Below are positions 1 to 5,130 of a stretch of DNA of 5,231 bases, piece by piece. Numbering within the stretch: position 1 is the first letter of the stretch; each line of letters starts with the position of its first letter. Position numbers and translations under genes: made by a program. This stretch comes from Dehalococcoidia bacterium (GTDB lineage Bacteria > Chloroflexota > Dehalococcoidia > GIF9 > AB-539-J10), in the NCBI GenBank assembly GCA_030627025.1, contig DAOUSX010000097.1, positions 1 through 5,231 of the forward strand, in the 5' to 3' direction. The notes beneath the pieces were generated by a model. That model was not told the origin of the DNA. It saw only the letters and a list, made by a program, of their open reading frames with translations, and did no database searches.

Positions 1-61
1 CAACGATAGCCAATGTTAAAGCTACCGCCACCGCTACCCTATAGAGGCTTTTCTGTCTCAT
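1..61 (-). CDS. N-terminus of an exported or membrane protein (partial, runs off the left edge)
   Basis: On the minus strand an ATG at 61-59 opens a frame that stays open to the window edge, giving 20 residues. They start M-R-Q-K, carry K4 and R8, and then run into an uninterrupted hydrophobic stretch (VAVAVALTLAIV). A basic start followed by a hydrophobic core is the pattern of a Sec signal peptide or first membrane anchor; no cleavage site or lipobox is reached. The ribosome binding site is poor (only TGGAT directly before the ATG). A promoter-like element at 82-110 on the same strand would give a leader of about 14 nt, which supports the start. The gene diverges from the ATPase operon at 201. 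The function of the full protein cannot be told from this fragment. Confidence 0.55.
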   Translation of the reverse strand, partial: MRQKSLYRVAVAVALTLAIV

Positions 62-81
62 ATCCAGTTACGTGGTAAGTC

Positions 82-110
82 AAGGTAGCACAATCGAGGG
101 CATTTGTCAA
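82..110 (-). promoter_or_regulatory. Probable promoter of the leftward partial gene
   Basis: Reading the minus strand, a perfect -35 TTGACA (110-105) is followed after 17 nt by TACCTT (87-82). The -10 is preceded directly by TGC, an extended -10 element that could compensate for its weak match. Transcription would start near 75, leaving about 14 nt before the ATG at 61. The assignment rests on motif match and placement only. Confidence 0.45.
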
Positions 111-146
111 TACCTTTTAGCAAAGCTCACAGCCGTTGTAGTGTCC

Positions 147-175
147 TTGACAGAGTATAGCTTCCTCCCTATACT
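147..175 (+). promoter_or_regulatory. Promoter of the ArsA/Get3-like ATPase operon
   Basis: TTGACA (147-152) and TATACT (170-175) are separated by 17 nt, an almost ideal housekeeping-sigma promoter. The predicted start near 182 gives a short leader of about 19 nt containing the GAGGTG ribosome binding site at 188-193. It is the best-matching promoter in the window. Its spacer and -10 are overlaid by a perfect inverted repeat, so it is likely to be controlled. Confidence 0.75.
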
Positions 176-176
176 C
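153..176. promoter_or_regulatory. Perfect 8-bp inverted repeat over the ATPase promoter, candidate operator
   Basis: The arms GAGTATAG (153-160) and CTATACTC (169-176) are exact reverse complements separated by 8 nt. The left arm begins at the base after the -35 hexamer and the right arm contains the whole -10. The repeat lies upstream of the predicted transcription start (about 182), so it would not be in the mRNA; a DNA site for a dimeric repressor is more likely than an RNA hairpin. Arm centres are 16 bp apart, about one and a half helical turns. No regulator gene is in the window and the cognate protein is unknown. Confidence 0.5.
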
Positions 177-200
177 AAATGGTCAGCGAGGTGAAAGGGA

Positions 201-1394
201 TTGCGAATTATCCTTTATACCGGTAAAGGAGGGGTGGGCAAGACCACCATTGCTGCGGCGTCAGCACTCCGCTCTGCCGATATGGGTCGCAGGACTCTGG
301 TGATGAGCACCGATACCGCTCACAGCCTCTCCGATTCCTTTGATACGCCCCTTAGCGGAGAGCCAACACAGTTAGTCCCCAACCTGTGGGGACAAGAAAC
401 TGAGCTCACCACCACCATCAATAAACACTGGAGCACCATTTGGAAGTGGGTCTCCGCCATTCTGGCGTGGCGGGGTCTGGGGGAGATGATGGCTGACGAA
501 ATGGCGGTTCTCCCCGGCATGGAAGAGCTGTCCAACCTGCTGTATATTATCGACCATGCTGAGAGCGGCGAATATGACACCATCATGGTAGATTGCGCAC
601 CAACGGGGGAAACCCTGCGTTTCCTCAGCTTCCCCGAGATATTTACCTGGTGGATGGAGAAGCTATTTCCCATCGAGCGCCAGGCTGTCAAGCTAGCGCG
701 CCCCTTGCTGAAATCTCTACTCAGTATGCCTGTCCCCGATGAGGAGTTCTTCGATTCTATCCAGAGCCTCTTTCCCCAGCTAGATAGCATGCGCACCCTC
801 CTCACCGACCCGGAGAAGACCTCGGTGCGACTGGTTCTCAATCCCGAGAAGATGGTCATCAAGGAAACCCAGCGCACCTTCACCTACTTGAATCTCTATG
901 GCTATTTCACCGACCTCGTCATCTGCAATCGCTTTATACCGGAAAGTGTGACCGACCATTACTTCGACTACTGGAAAATAAATCAAGAGCAATACTACCA
1001 TACCATCGAAGAGTGCTTTGCCCCTCTGCCTATCCTTACCATCCCCCTCATGGAACAGGAGGTAGTTGGTCTGGACATGCTCAGGTCTGTAGCGGACAAA
1101 CTCTATGGTGAGCATGACCCCATCGAGTTCTTCTACCGTGGAAAAGCCCAATATATCGAAAAGGAGGATGGCAGCTATATCCTGAGTTTCGACCTGCCCT
1201 ACACCAGCAAGGAGGAAATCAGTCTAATGAGGAGCGGCGATGAACTGATAATCCGCATAGGAAGCTACAAGCGAAACATCATCCTGCCCCGAACACTGGT
1301 AAACCTCCAGGCGAAGCGAGCCAAATTTGAGAATCAAAAACTGGTCATCAGGTTTGAGGAGGAGAGTGGACAGGGAGAAAAGCAAACAGTATAA
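201..1394 (+). CDS. ArsA/Get3-family ATPase with C-terminal alpha-crystallin (Hsp20-like) domain
   Basis: A cytosolic P-loop ATPase of the ArsA/Get3 (SIMIBI) class. Seen in the sequence: the deviant Walker A GKGGVGKT at residues 8-15 with signature Lys9; the switch I region STDTAHSLSD at 36-45, where the family usually has Pro at position 39; the switch II/Walker B block VDCAPTGETLR at 130-140; and the base-recognition segment ICNRFIP at 241-247. Residues about 315-386 form a beta-rich domain resembling the ArsA_HSP20 C-terminal domain, as in Get3d-type proteins of cyanobacteria and plants. Only Cys132, Cys242 and Cys272 are present, so neither the arsenite-binding cysteine triad of true ArsA nor the CxxC zinc motif of eukaryotic Get3 is seen. 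The start is TTG at 201, supported by GAGGTG 7 nt upstream. It is the first gene of an operon with the small gene at 1416. Arsenite-pump annotation is not supported; a role in client-protein binding is inferred. Confidence 0.9.
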   Translation: MRIILYTGKGGVGKTTIAAASALRSADMGRRTLVMSTDTAHSLSDSFDTPLSGEPTQLVPNLWGQETELTTTINKHWSTIWKWVSAILAWRGLGEMMADEMAVLPGMEELSNLLYIIDHAESGEYDTIMVDCAPTGETLRFLSFPEIFTWWMEKLFPIERQAVKLARPLLKSLLSMPVPDEEFFDSIQSLFPQLDSMRTLLTDPEKTSVRLVLNPEKMVIKETQRTFTYLNLYGYFTDLVICNRFIPESVTDHYFDYWKINQEQYYHTIEECFAPLPILTIPLMEQEVVGLDMLRSVADKLYGEHDPIEFFYRGKAQYIEKEDGSYILSFDLPYTSKEEISLMRSGDELIIRIGSYKRNIILPRTLVNLQAKRAKFENQKLVIRFEEESGQGEKQTV

Positions 1395-1415
1395 TAATGA
1401 TTGGAGGTGAGGGCA

Positions 1416-1634
1416 ATGACTGGTGGACGCATTGAATGGGAGCATCGTCCCGGAGAAGAGTTCGTTTTGCGCTTCAAGCCCCCGCTATTTAAGATATTGC
1501 CCGACGAGACCAGAGGTCATGTCAAGGCAGTGCGAAAAGAAATGCTCTTGACATTGAGGAGCCTCATCGATGCCGCTATCGGGCGGATGGAAGAGGCAGA
1601 AAAGAAACGCCGAACCAAGATAGAAGTAGAGTAA
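1416..1634 (+). CDS. Small helical protein, operon partner of the ArsA/Get3-like ATPase
   Basis: A 72-residue cytosolic protein of unknown function. The frame can be read back to a TTG at 1401, but that codon precedes the strong ribosome binding site GGAGGTGA (1403-1410). The ATG at 1416, 5 nt after it, is therefore the real start. The N-terminal 28 residues look extended (EWEHRPGEEFVLRFKPP). From Pro29 onward the protein is probably one long amphipathic helix rich in Lys, Arg and Glu. It ends in K-I-E-V-E, so the penultimate segment I69-E70-V71 matches the I-x-I/V tail of small heat shock proteins. It follows the ATPase by 21 nt on the same strand, so co-transcription is very likely. No cysteine, membrane segment or known enzymatic motif is visible. 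Confidence 0.75.
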   Translation: MTGGRIEWEHRPGEEFVLRFKPPLFKILPDETRGHVKAVRKEMLLTLRSLIDAAIGRMEEAEKKRRTKIEVE

Positions 1635-1655
1635 CAATACCAGGGTTGAAGATAT

Positions 1656-2111
1656 TTATAGGTTTATTATTTCTCCTTTGACCTCCTTGCCGACCGTTAA
1701 GATTCCAAAGGAATTTCTTGCCTGACCCGGATTAAAGAAAAGAATGCTCTTCCTTATCTCGTTCCTGGACTGGTGGGAATGACCATAAACAATAACGTCA
1801 ACATCCTCAAACATCCTGCTTACCCTATCCTCTATGCCATAGGGACTACCCCAGCCATGAGTAATCCCAATCCTTTTTCCCCCTATCAAGAGTAATTCCT
1901 TTTCCGGGAGAATCTGCTTAAGCTCGCCTGAATCCATATTACCCCACACTGCTTTTACTTCGCCCAGCCGCTTCAAACCATCAAGCACATCCTTGGTAAC
2001 GAAATCCCCAGCATGGATTATCAGGTCTACCTCAGCCAAGGCAATCAATATCCTATCAGGAACTTCGGCAAATGAAGTCACATGGGTATCAGAGACTACT
2101 CCTATCCTCAT
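1656..2111 (-). CDS. YfcE/MJ0936-family metallophosphoesterase (phosphodiesterase)
   Basis: A compact calcineurin-like phosphoesterase of 151 residues. All hallmark metal-ligand motifs are present in order: D8-T-H10, G35-D36, G57-N58-M-D60, H85-G-W-G and G110-H111-S-H113. N127-P-G near the C-terminus closes the active site as in the family. Homologues are Mn/Ni-dependent phosphodiesterases that act on artificial substrates such as bis-pNPP; the natural substrate is generally unknown. The ATG at 2111 overlaps the stop of the upstream macrodomain gene as ATGA, and GAGGAGGTGGT within the end of that gene supplies the ribosome binding site, so translation is coupled. Its end lies 21 nt from the convergent small gene's stop, with no clear terminator between. 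The length is at the short end for the family but no motif is missing. Confidence 0.92.
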   Translation of the reverse strand: MRIGVVSDTHVTSFAEVPDRILIALAEVDLIIHAGDFVTKDVLDGLKRLGEVKAVWGNMDSGELKQILPEKELLLIGGKRIGITHGWGSPYGIEDRVSRMFEDVDVIVYGHSHQSRNEIRKSILFFNPGQARNSFGILTVGKEVKGEIINL

Positions 2112-2668
2112 ACCACCTCCTCAAGGGCAGAGGAGTAAGCTTCATAGGTTCCGGGGTCAAAGAGTACGAATACCACTTCCTTGAGTGAGGTGACCCGCTC
2201 CCTGAGAAATGAAACCACCGCCTTAATAGCCACCTTTGATGCCTCAGCCACCGGATAGCCATAAGCACCAGTGCTTATTGAAGGAAAGGAAACACCGGTT
2301 AGATTGTGTTCCGCTGCCAATTTCAGGCTCTCTCTGTAGGCACTTTCCAGGAGAGCAGCTTCACTTATGTTTCCACCCTGCCAGATAGGACCAACGGTGT
2401 GAATCACATGTTTTGCCCTCAAATTTCCTCCAGTGGTGATGACAGCCTTACCTGTGGGCAAATGTCCCTGCTTAGCTACAATCTGCTTACATTCCTCCAA
2501 GATAGCTGGACCTCCACCTCGATGGATTGCGCCATCAACACCACCTCCACCCATCAACCCCGGGTTAGCAGCATTAACTATGGCATCTGTAACCTGCTTG
2601 GTGATGTCTCCCTGGATTATAGATAACCTTGTCTGGTCAATCATAACTTCTTTGGATTGCTTCTCCAT
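2108..2668 (-). CDS. ymdB: MacroD-type macrodomain protein, O-acetyl-ADP-ribose deacetylase (YmdB-like)
   Basis: A single-domain macro protein of 186 residues, close in length and motif order to Escherichia coli YmdB. Seen: QGDIT at 19-23 (Asp21 contacts adenine in the family), DAIVNAAN at 28-35, the glycine-rich MGGGGVDGAIHR at 39-50, PTGKAVIT at 71-78, HTVGP at 90-94 and the phosphate loop ISTGAYGYP at 131-139. Asn35 and Asp45 sit where the catalytic Asn and Asp of MacroD/YmdB enzymes lie, and Tyr136 matches the tyrosine near the distal ribose. The family hydrolyses O-acetyl-ADP-ribose and removes ADP-ribose from acidic residues of proteins. The ATG at 2668 has AGAGGTG 5 nt upstream; the alternative Met9 has a poorer site. 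It is the first gene of a two-gene unit with the phosphoesterase and has its own promoter at 2699-2727. Confidence 0.93.
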   Translation of the reverse strand: MEKQSKEVMIDQTRLSIIQGDITKQVTDAIVNAANPGLMGGGGVDGAIHRGGGPAILEECKQIVAKQGHLPTGKAVITTGGNLRAKHVIHTVGPIWQGGNISEAALLESAYRESLKLAAEHNLTGVSFPSISTGAYGYPVAEASKVAIKAVVSFLRERVTSLKEVVFVLFDPGTYEAYSSALEEVV

Positions 2669-2698
2669 CTCTGCACCTCTTTTATTTCAATTTTATAA

Positions 2699-2727
2699 AT
2701 TATATAGTGGACACGGGGAAGAGTCTA
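2699..2727 (-). promoter_or_regulatory. Promoter of the macrodomain-phosphoesterase operon
   Basis: On the minus strand TAGACT (2727-2722) and a perfect TATAAT (2704-2699) are 17 nt apart. Transcription would begin near 2692, leaving about 24 nt to the ATG at 2668 with the AGAGGTG site inside. The element fills the 68-bp gap after the exporter stop at 2737, so the two downstream genes can be transcribed independently of it. The hexamers and spacing are identical to those of the promoter at 3752-3780. Confidence 0.65.
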
Positions 2728-2736
2728 GCTCCAGTT

Positions 2737-3639
2737 TTAAACCAAATGAATAATGGCTACGCCAGCAACAATCATAGCAACGGCAGCGAGCCGTAGCGCC
2801 AGTATGGCTTTAGTCCAATGCCATTCCAGAAACATAGGGGAAACACGGCTCAGGATGAGAGCGAACATGAAGACAAAGATAGGGCGGGTACCGAGGATAG
2901 TCGATACTAGGGATACCGGTCCCCTCTCCATCGCCCAGAAGGACAGCACTGCCCCCACGACCACCAGGGTCTCGTTAAAGATGAGCAAGGAGATTGCCCA
3001 GCCTTGGTGCTGCATCCAGTGTAGCTCCTTAAAGACGCTCGGTCTTAATGATATCAGTAAGAAAAAGAAAGCCATGCAGAATGCGCTCAGACAGTACATA
3101 TTCCAGAAGGAGATATAGGCCAGGGCATATTTGCTTGCTATGTTAGCTGCTGCCAGGAGCAAGCTGGAACTGATAAGGAGGACGAACGATTTCCCCAACC
3201 AGGCGCCTTTGCCTGTGGTTCCCCTTCTTATTGAGACCATTACTGCCCCTGCCACCACAATAACTACCGCCAGCCACTGTAGGTAAACCAAGCTCTCGCC
3301 CAATATTGGCATAGCCATTATTGCTACGAAGACAGGGGAGGTATGAACCACCGGTATTACCAGCGACACCTCCTCCCTCATCAGGGTATAGAGCATAAGG
3401 GTAACAGCCGCGGAACGGAGAACGCCTGAAGCCAGAGCCACCAGGAGTGTCAATTTGCTAGTGCCCTCAGGAATAGGGAATAAGGCGAATAATACCGAAC
3501 CATAGATAAGGGTGATAATGCCCACTGGAAGCAGGAAAGACCTCAGACCGGGCATCCGCCTAGAGAGGAGGTGGCTATCAATAATATTCACTGCGCCGAG
3601 CACAGCAGCGCTCAAGATGGCTGTGTTAACCCAGCTCAC
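2737..3639 (-). CDS. EamA/DMT-superfamily inner-membrane transporter, 10 TM
   Basis: A 300-residue protein with ten hydrophobic segments, at roughly 4-25, 33-55, 62-86, 91-113, 117-137, 146-172, 175-198, 213-236, 241-263 and 277-300. This is the usual size and two-fold EamA repeat of drug/metabolite exporters. The end of the first repeat shows P96...TSP (100-102) and LGE (113-115); the second repeat has the parallel GPVSLVSTILGTRP block in the ninth helix region. Members export amino acids, metabolites or drugs; no substrate can be assigned. The start is a GTG at 3639 chosen because later starts would cut the first helix. Its ribosome binding site is weak (GGAAAG about 13 nt upstream), and no convincing promoter was found in the divergent space to the lipoprotein gene. 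The macrodomain operon follows on the same strand after 68 bp. Confidence 0.88.
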   Translation of the reverse strand: MSWVNTAILSAAVLGAVNIIDSHLLSRRMPGLRSFLLPVGIITLIYGSVLFALFPIPEGTSKLTLLVALASGVLRSAAVTLMLYTLMREEVSLVIPVVHTSPVFVAIMAMPILGESLVYLQWLAVVIVVAGAVMVSIRRGTTGKGAWLGKSFVLLISSSLLLAAANIASKYALAYISFWNMYCLSAFCMAFFFLLISLRPSVFKELHWMQHQGWAISLLIFNETLVVVGAVLSFWAMERGPVSLVSTILGTRPIFVFMFALILSRVSPMFLEWHWTKAILALRLAAVAMIVAGVAIIHLV

Positions 3640-3751
3640 TCACACATTCTCGCTTTCCAATGCCGGTCATGAGTAAAGCTTACACTATGCAAGGACAAAT
3701 GCAAAGATTATTGGCAAGTCAGAGGGTATCCGCTGCTGAGGGCTTATTCAC

Positions 3752-3780
3752 TAGACTACTGGTATTTCAATCATTATAAT
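3752..3780 (+). promoter_or_regulatory. Promoter of the lipoprotein gene
   Basis: TAGACT (3752-3757) and TATAAT (3775-3780) with a 17-nt spacer; the predicted start near 3787 leaves about 17 nt to the ATG at 3804, including the GAAGGTGA ribosome binding site. The preceding base is C in both this and the 2699-2727 promoter, giving the shared form CTAGACT. The rest of the 164-bp divergent region (3640-3803) shows no other clear regulatory structure. Confidence 0.7.
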
Positions 3781-3803
3781 ACTCCACAAGAGAAGGTGAT
3801 GAC

Positions 3804-4394
3804 ATGGCGAATAGATTCAAGACAAAATTTTGGCGTGTGGGAATTGTTCTGTTTGCCGTGATAATTGTTGGAGGATGTGCTGCCCCTACCGAGGCACCCT
3901 CTCCCCTCCCAGAAGAAGAGAAACCTCCCCCAGTCACAGGGGAAATCAAGCGGATAGTGGAAGTAGAAGCTACTGAGCAGACACTCCATTACCAGCGTCA
4001 GTCTTTCTGGACAGCAGAGAGGTTCTCGGAGCTTTCTGCCAACAAAGACGAATTTGAAGCTGATTTTATGTCAAGCTTCGACAGTAATCTGGCTGAATAC
4101 AACCTATACGCCCAAAACTACGAAATCTCCTTTGATGAACCAAATGGCTCAACTAAAGTAACTTGCCACATCTACAATGGTATTTCCAAGAAGGGAGACA
4201 AATATACTGCCCGCTTTGAAAAATGGCTGTCACTGCCCGTAGGCTTTGACTTGCTGGACTTCCATAAGATTTCTCCTGATACTTTGTATGGAGAGACTGA
4301 AGTAGAGGGTATGCCTGTTACCGTTACCCTCCGCTTTCCTGTCCCAATTACAGGAAACTGCCACTGGCATGTGTGGTATCCGATGCCACGCTAG
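3804..4394 (+). CDS. Proline-rich-linker lipoprotein of unknown function
   Basis: A 196-residue predicted lipoprotein. It begins with basic residues (R4, K6, K8, R11), then a hydrophobic core from 12 to 21, and a lipobox V22-G-G-C25; Cys25 would be lipidated after cleavage by signal peptidase II, tethering the protein outside the membrane. Residues 26-45 form a Pro/Glu-rich linker. The remaining ~150 residues are a soluble domain I do not recognise, mixed in character with aromatic-rich strands and a C-terminal C186-H-W-H189 followed by W191-Y-P. The only other cysteine of the mature domain is Cys121, in a C-H pair, so a disulfide or a Cys/His metal site is possible. The ATG at 3804 is supported by GAAGGTGA 4 nt upstream. 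It is a single-gene unit with its own promoter and converges on the MBL gene with 4 nt between stop codons. Confidence 0.85.
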   Translation: MANRFKTKFWRVGIVLFAVIIVGGCAAPTEAPSPLPEEEKPPPVTGEIKRIVEVEATEQTLHYQRQSFWTAERFSELSANKDEFEADFMSSFDSNLAEYNLYAQNYEISFDEPNGSTKVTCHIYNGISKKGDKYTARFEKWLSLPVGFDLLDFHKISPDTLYGETEVEGMPVTVTLRFPVPITGNCHWHVWYPMPR

Positions 4395-4398
4395 CTGA

Positions 4399-5040
4399 TT
4401 ATAGCTCGAGCACGACCCCCACCCCGCAATCTATGCATTGTTCTGGAAAGAGGTGCTTTATCTCCGACTTATACGATGTACAATGACAGGGGCATATCAA
4501 AGATAGGCCTTCTAACCTCTTAAAGTCGCGAAATCCATGGAAGCCACCGACTATGCCATAGACCTTCCCCCACCTTGAGGCAGCATCTAAGATATCCCCA
4601 ACACCGGGATGTGAGCAGCCTACTACCACGAGTATTCCTTTGTCCGTATTAACTGCCAAAGACTGCTCTATGCCCTTAAGCTCGCCGGTGGTAAAGACAT
4701 TCGGGCAAATTTGGCGAGGCTCTCTAACTATGGTCACCTTTCTCCCTGGGATTGTCTCCCCGAGCGATGCTGGAGGATAAATCTCAGCCTCCTTATTTAC
4801 CTGCAGGAAATCGTAAAGACCGCCAACATGGTCCATATGGGGGTGTGAGAGCACCACTATTCCGATAGCACTCGGGGCAAGTCCCAATTCACTCATATTA
4901 TGTAGTAATATGGAGCCACTTGCGCCGGTATCAAATAAAACCTGAGGTATATCTGGCGCTTCTATGAGGCAGGAAAAACCCCAGTCGGATTTTAGCCCTG
5001 GTTGCCTCACCTCGTTGTCATAGACAATAGTAACCTTCAC
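4399..5040 (-). CDS. MBL-fold metallohydrolase, dihydropterin-phosphate-synthase-like (COG1237 type)
   Basis: A 213-residue metallo-beta-lactamase-fold protein, probably cytosolic. Motifs in order: F36-D-T-G39 in the early strand, the metal-binding H66-P-H-M-D-H71 followed by VGG, G141-C-S-H144-P-G, G165-G-F-H168 and the C-terminal C185-H-C-T188. This set matches the group annotated as 7,8-dihydropterin-6-methyl-4-(ribofuranosyl)-aminobenzene 5'-phosphate synthase-like (MJ0301/TM0207 relatives); that activity is not proven for most members. It is somewhat shorter than many relatives because the insert between the HxHxDH and GCSH motifs is small. The C-terminus has five cysteines (183, 185, 187, 202, 205), more than the catalytic core needs. 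The start is GTG at 5040 with AGGAG 5 nt upstream. It stands alone, convergent with the lipoprotein gene and divergent from the tRNA. Confidence 0.87.
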   Translation of the reverse strand: MKVTIVYDNEVRQPGLKSDWGFSCLIEAPDIPQVLFDTGASGSILLHNMSELGLAPSAIGIVVLSHPHMDHVGGLYDFLQVNKEAEIYPPASLGETIPGRKVTIVREPRQICPNVFTTGELKGIEQSLAVNTDKGILVVVGCSHPGVGDILDAASRWGKVYGIVGGFHGFRDFKRLEGLSLICPCHCTSYKSEIKHLFPEQCIDCGVGVVLEL

Positions 5041-5060
5041 CTTATCTCCTAACTATAATC

Positions 5061-5074
5061 TAAACCGGGGTTTA
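5061..5074. repeat. Perfect inverted repeat upstream of the MBL gene, candidate operator
   Basis: TAAACC and GGTTTA are exact reverse complements with a 2-nt centre (GG). The repeat sits 20 nt upstream of the MBL GTG start, between its ribosome binding site and a TAAAAT hexamer. Depending on which -10 is used it would cover the spacer or the transcription start. A repressor site is plausible, but a 6-bp dyad can also occur by chance. Confidence 0.35.
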
Positions 5075-5102
5075 TTTTAATCCATTCTAAGTATTCCTGC
5101 TA
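5074..5102 (-). promoter_or_regulatory. Tentative promoter of the MBL gene
   Basis: TAAAAT (5079-5074, minus strand) matches a -10 at five of six positions and would give a leader of about 27 nt that includes the AGGAG site. The -35 position at 17 nt (TAGCAG) is weak. An alternative pair, TTAAAA with TATAGT at 5057-5052, has a 17-nt spacer but would place the start inside the ribosome binding site, so it is less likely. Confidence 0.3.
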
Positions 5103-5106
5103 GCCT

Positions 5107-5123
5107 TGTGCCATGGTGGCACA
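5107..5123. repeat. Perfect 7-bp inverted repeat in the MBL/tRNA-Lys intergenic region
   Basis: TGTGCCA (5107-5113) and TGGCACA (5117-5123) are exact reverse complements around a 3-nt centre. There is no T-run on either side, so it is not an intrinsic terminator for either strand. It lies upstream of both divergent genes, compatible with a regulator site or a short RNA hairpin; the binding factor is unknown. Confidence 0.4.
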
Positions 5124-5130
5124 TTAGACC

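Noticed and set aside
320..883. Long antisense open frame inside the ATPase gene (187 codons, minus)
   Set aside because: It lies wholly under a gene with clear family motifs, its translation is low-complexity and Ser/Arg-rich with no recognisable domain, and no ribosome binding site or promoter supports it.
780..1151. Second antisense frame inside the ATPase gene (123 codons, minus)
   Set aside because: Fully overlapped by the conserved ATPase; no independent start signal or domain.
201..1394. Arsenite efflux ATPase (arsenic resistance operon)
   Set aside because: The arsenite-binding cysteines are absent, the protein has one ATPase domain plus an alpha-crystallin-like domain, and no arsB, arsR, arsC or arsD is adjacent.
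1401..1415. TTG at 1401 as the start of the small operon gene
   Set aside because: The codon precedes the strong GGAGGTGA site, which would then be inside the coding region; the ATG at 1416 is spaced correctly from it.
2306..2753. Two overlapping plus-strand frames opposite the macrodomain gene
   Set aside because: They mirror the highly conserved macrodomain coding sequence and encode no recognisable protein; the minus-strand gene has all family motifs.
2753..3118. Plus-strand frame opposite the transporter C-terminal half
   Set aside because: Shadow of the ten-helix transporter; Thr/Lys/Arg-rich translation without any motif.
3687..3704. ATGCAA direct repeat (3687-3692 and 3699-3704) upstream of the transporter
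   Set aside because: Two copies of a 6-mer 12 bp apart in an AT-rich spacer are easily expected by chance, and no promoter is positioned relative to them.
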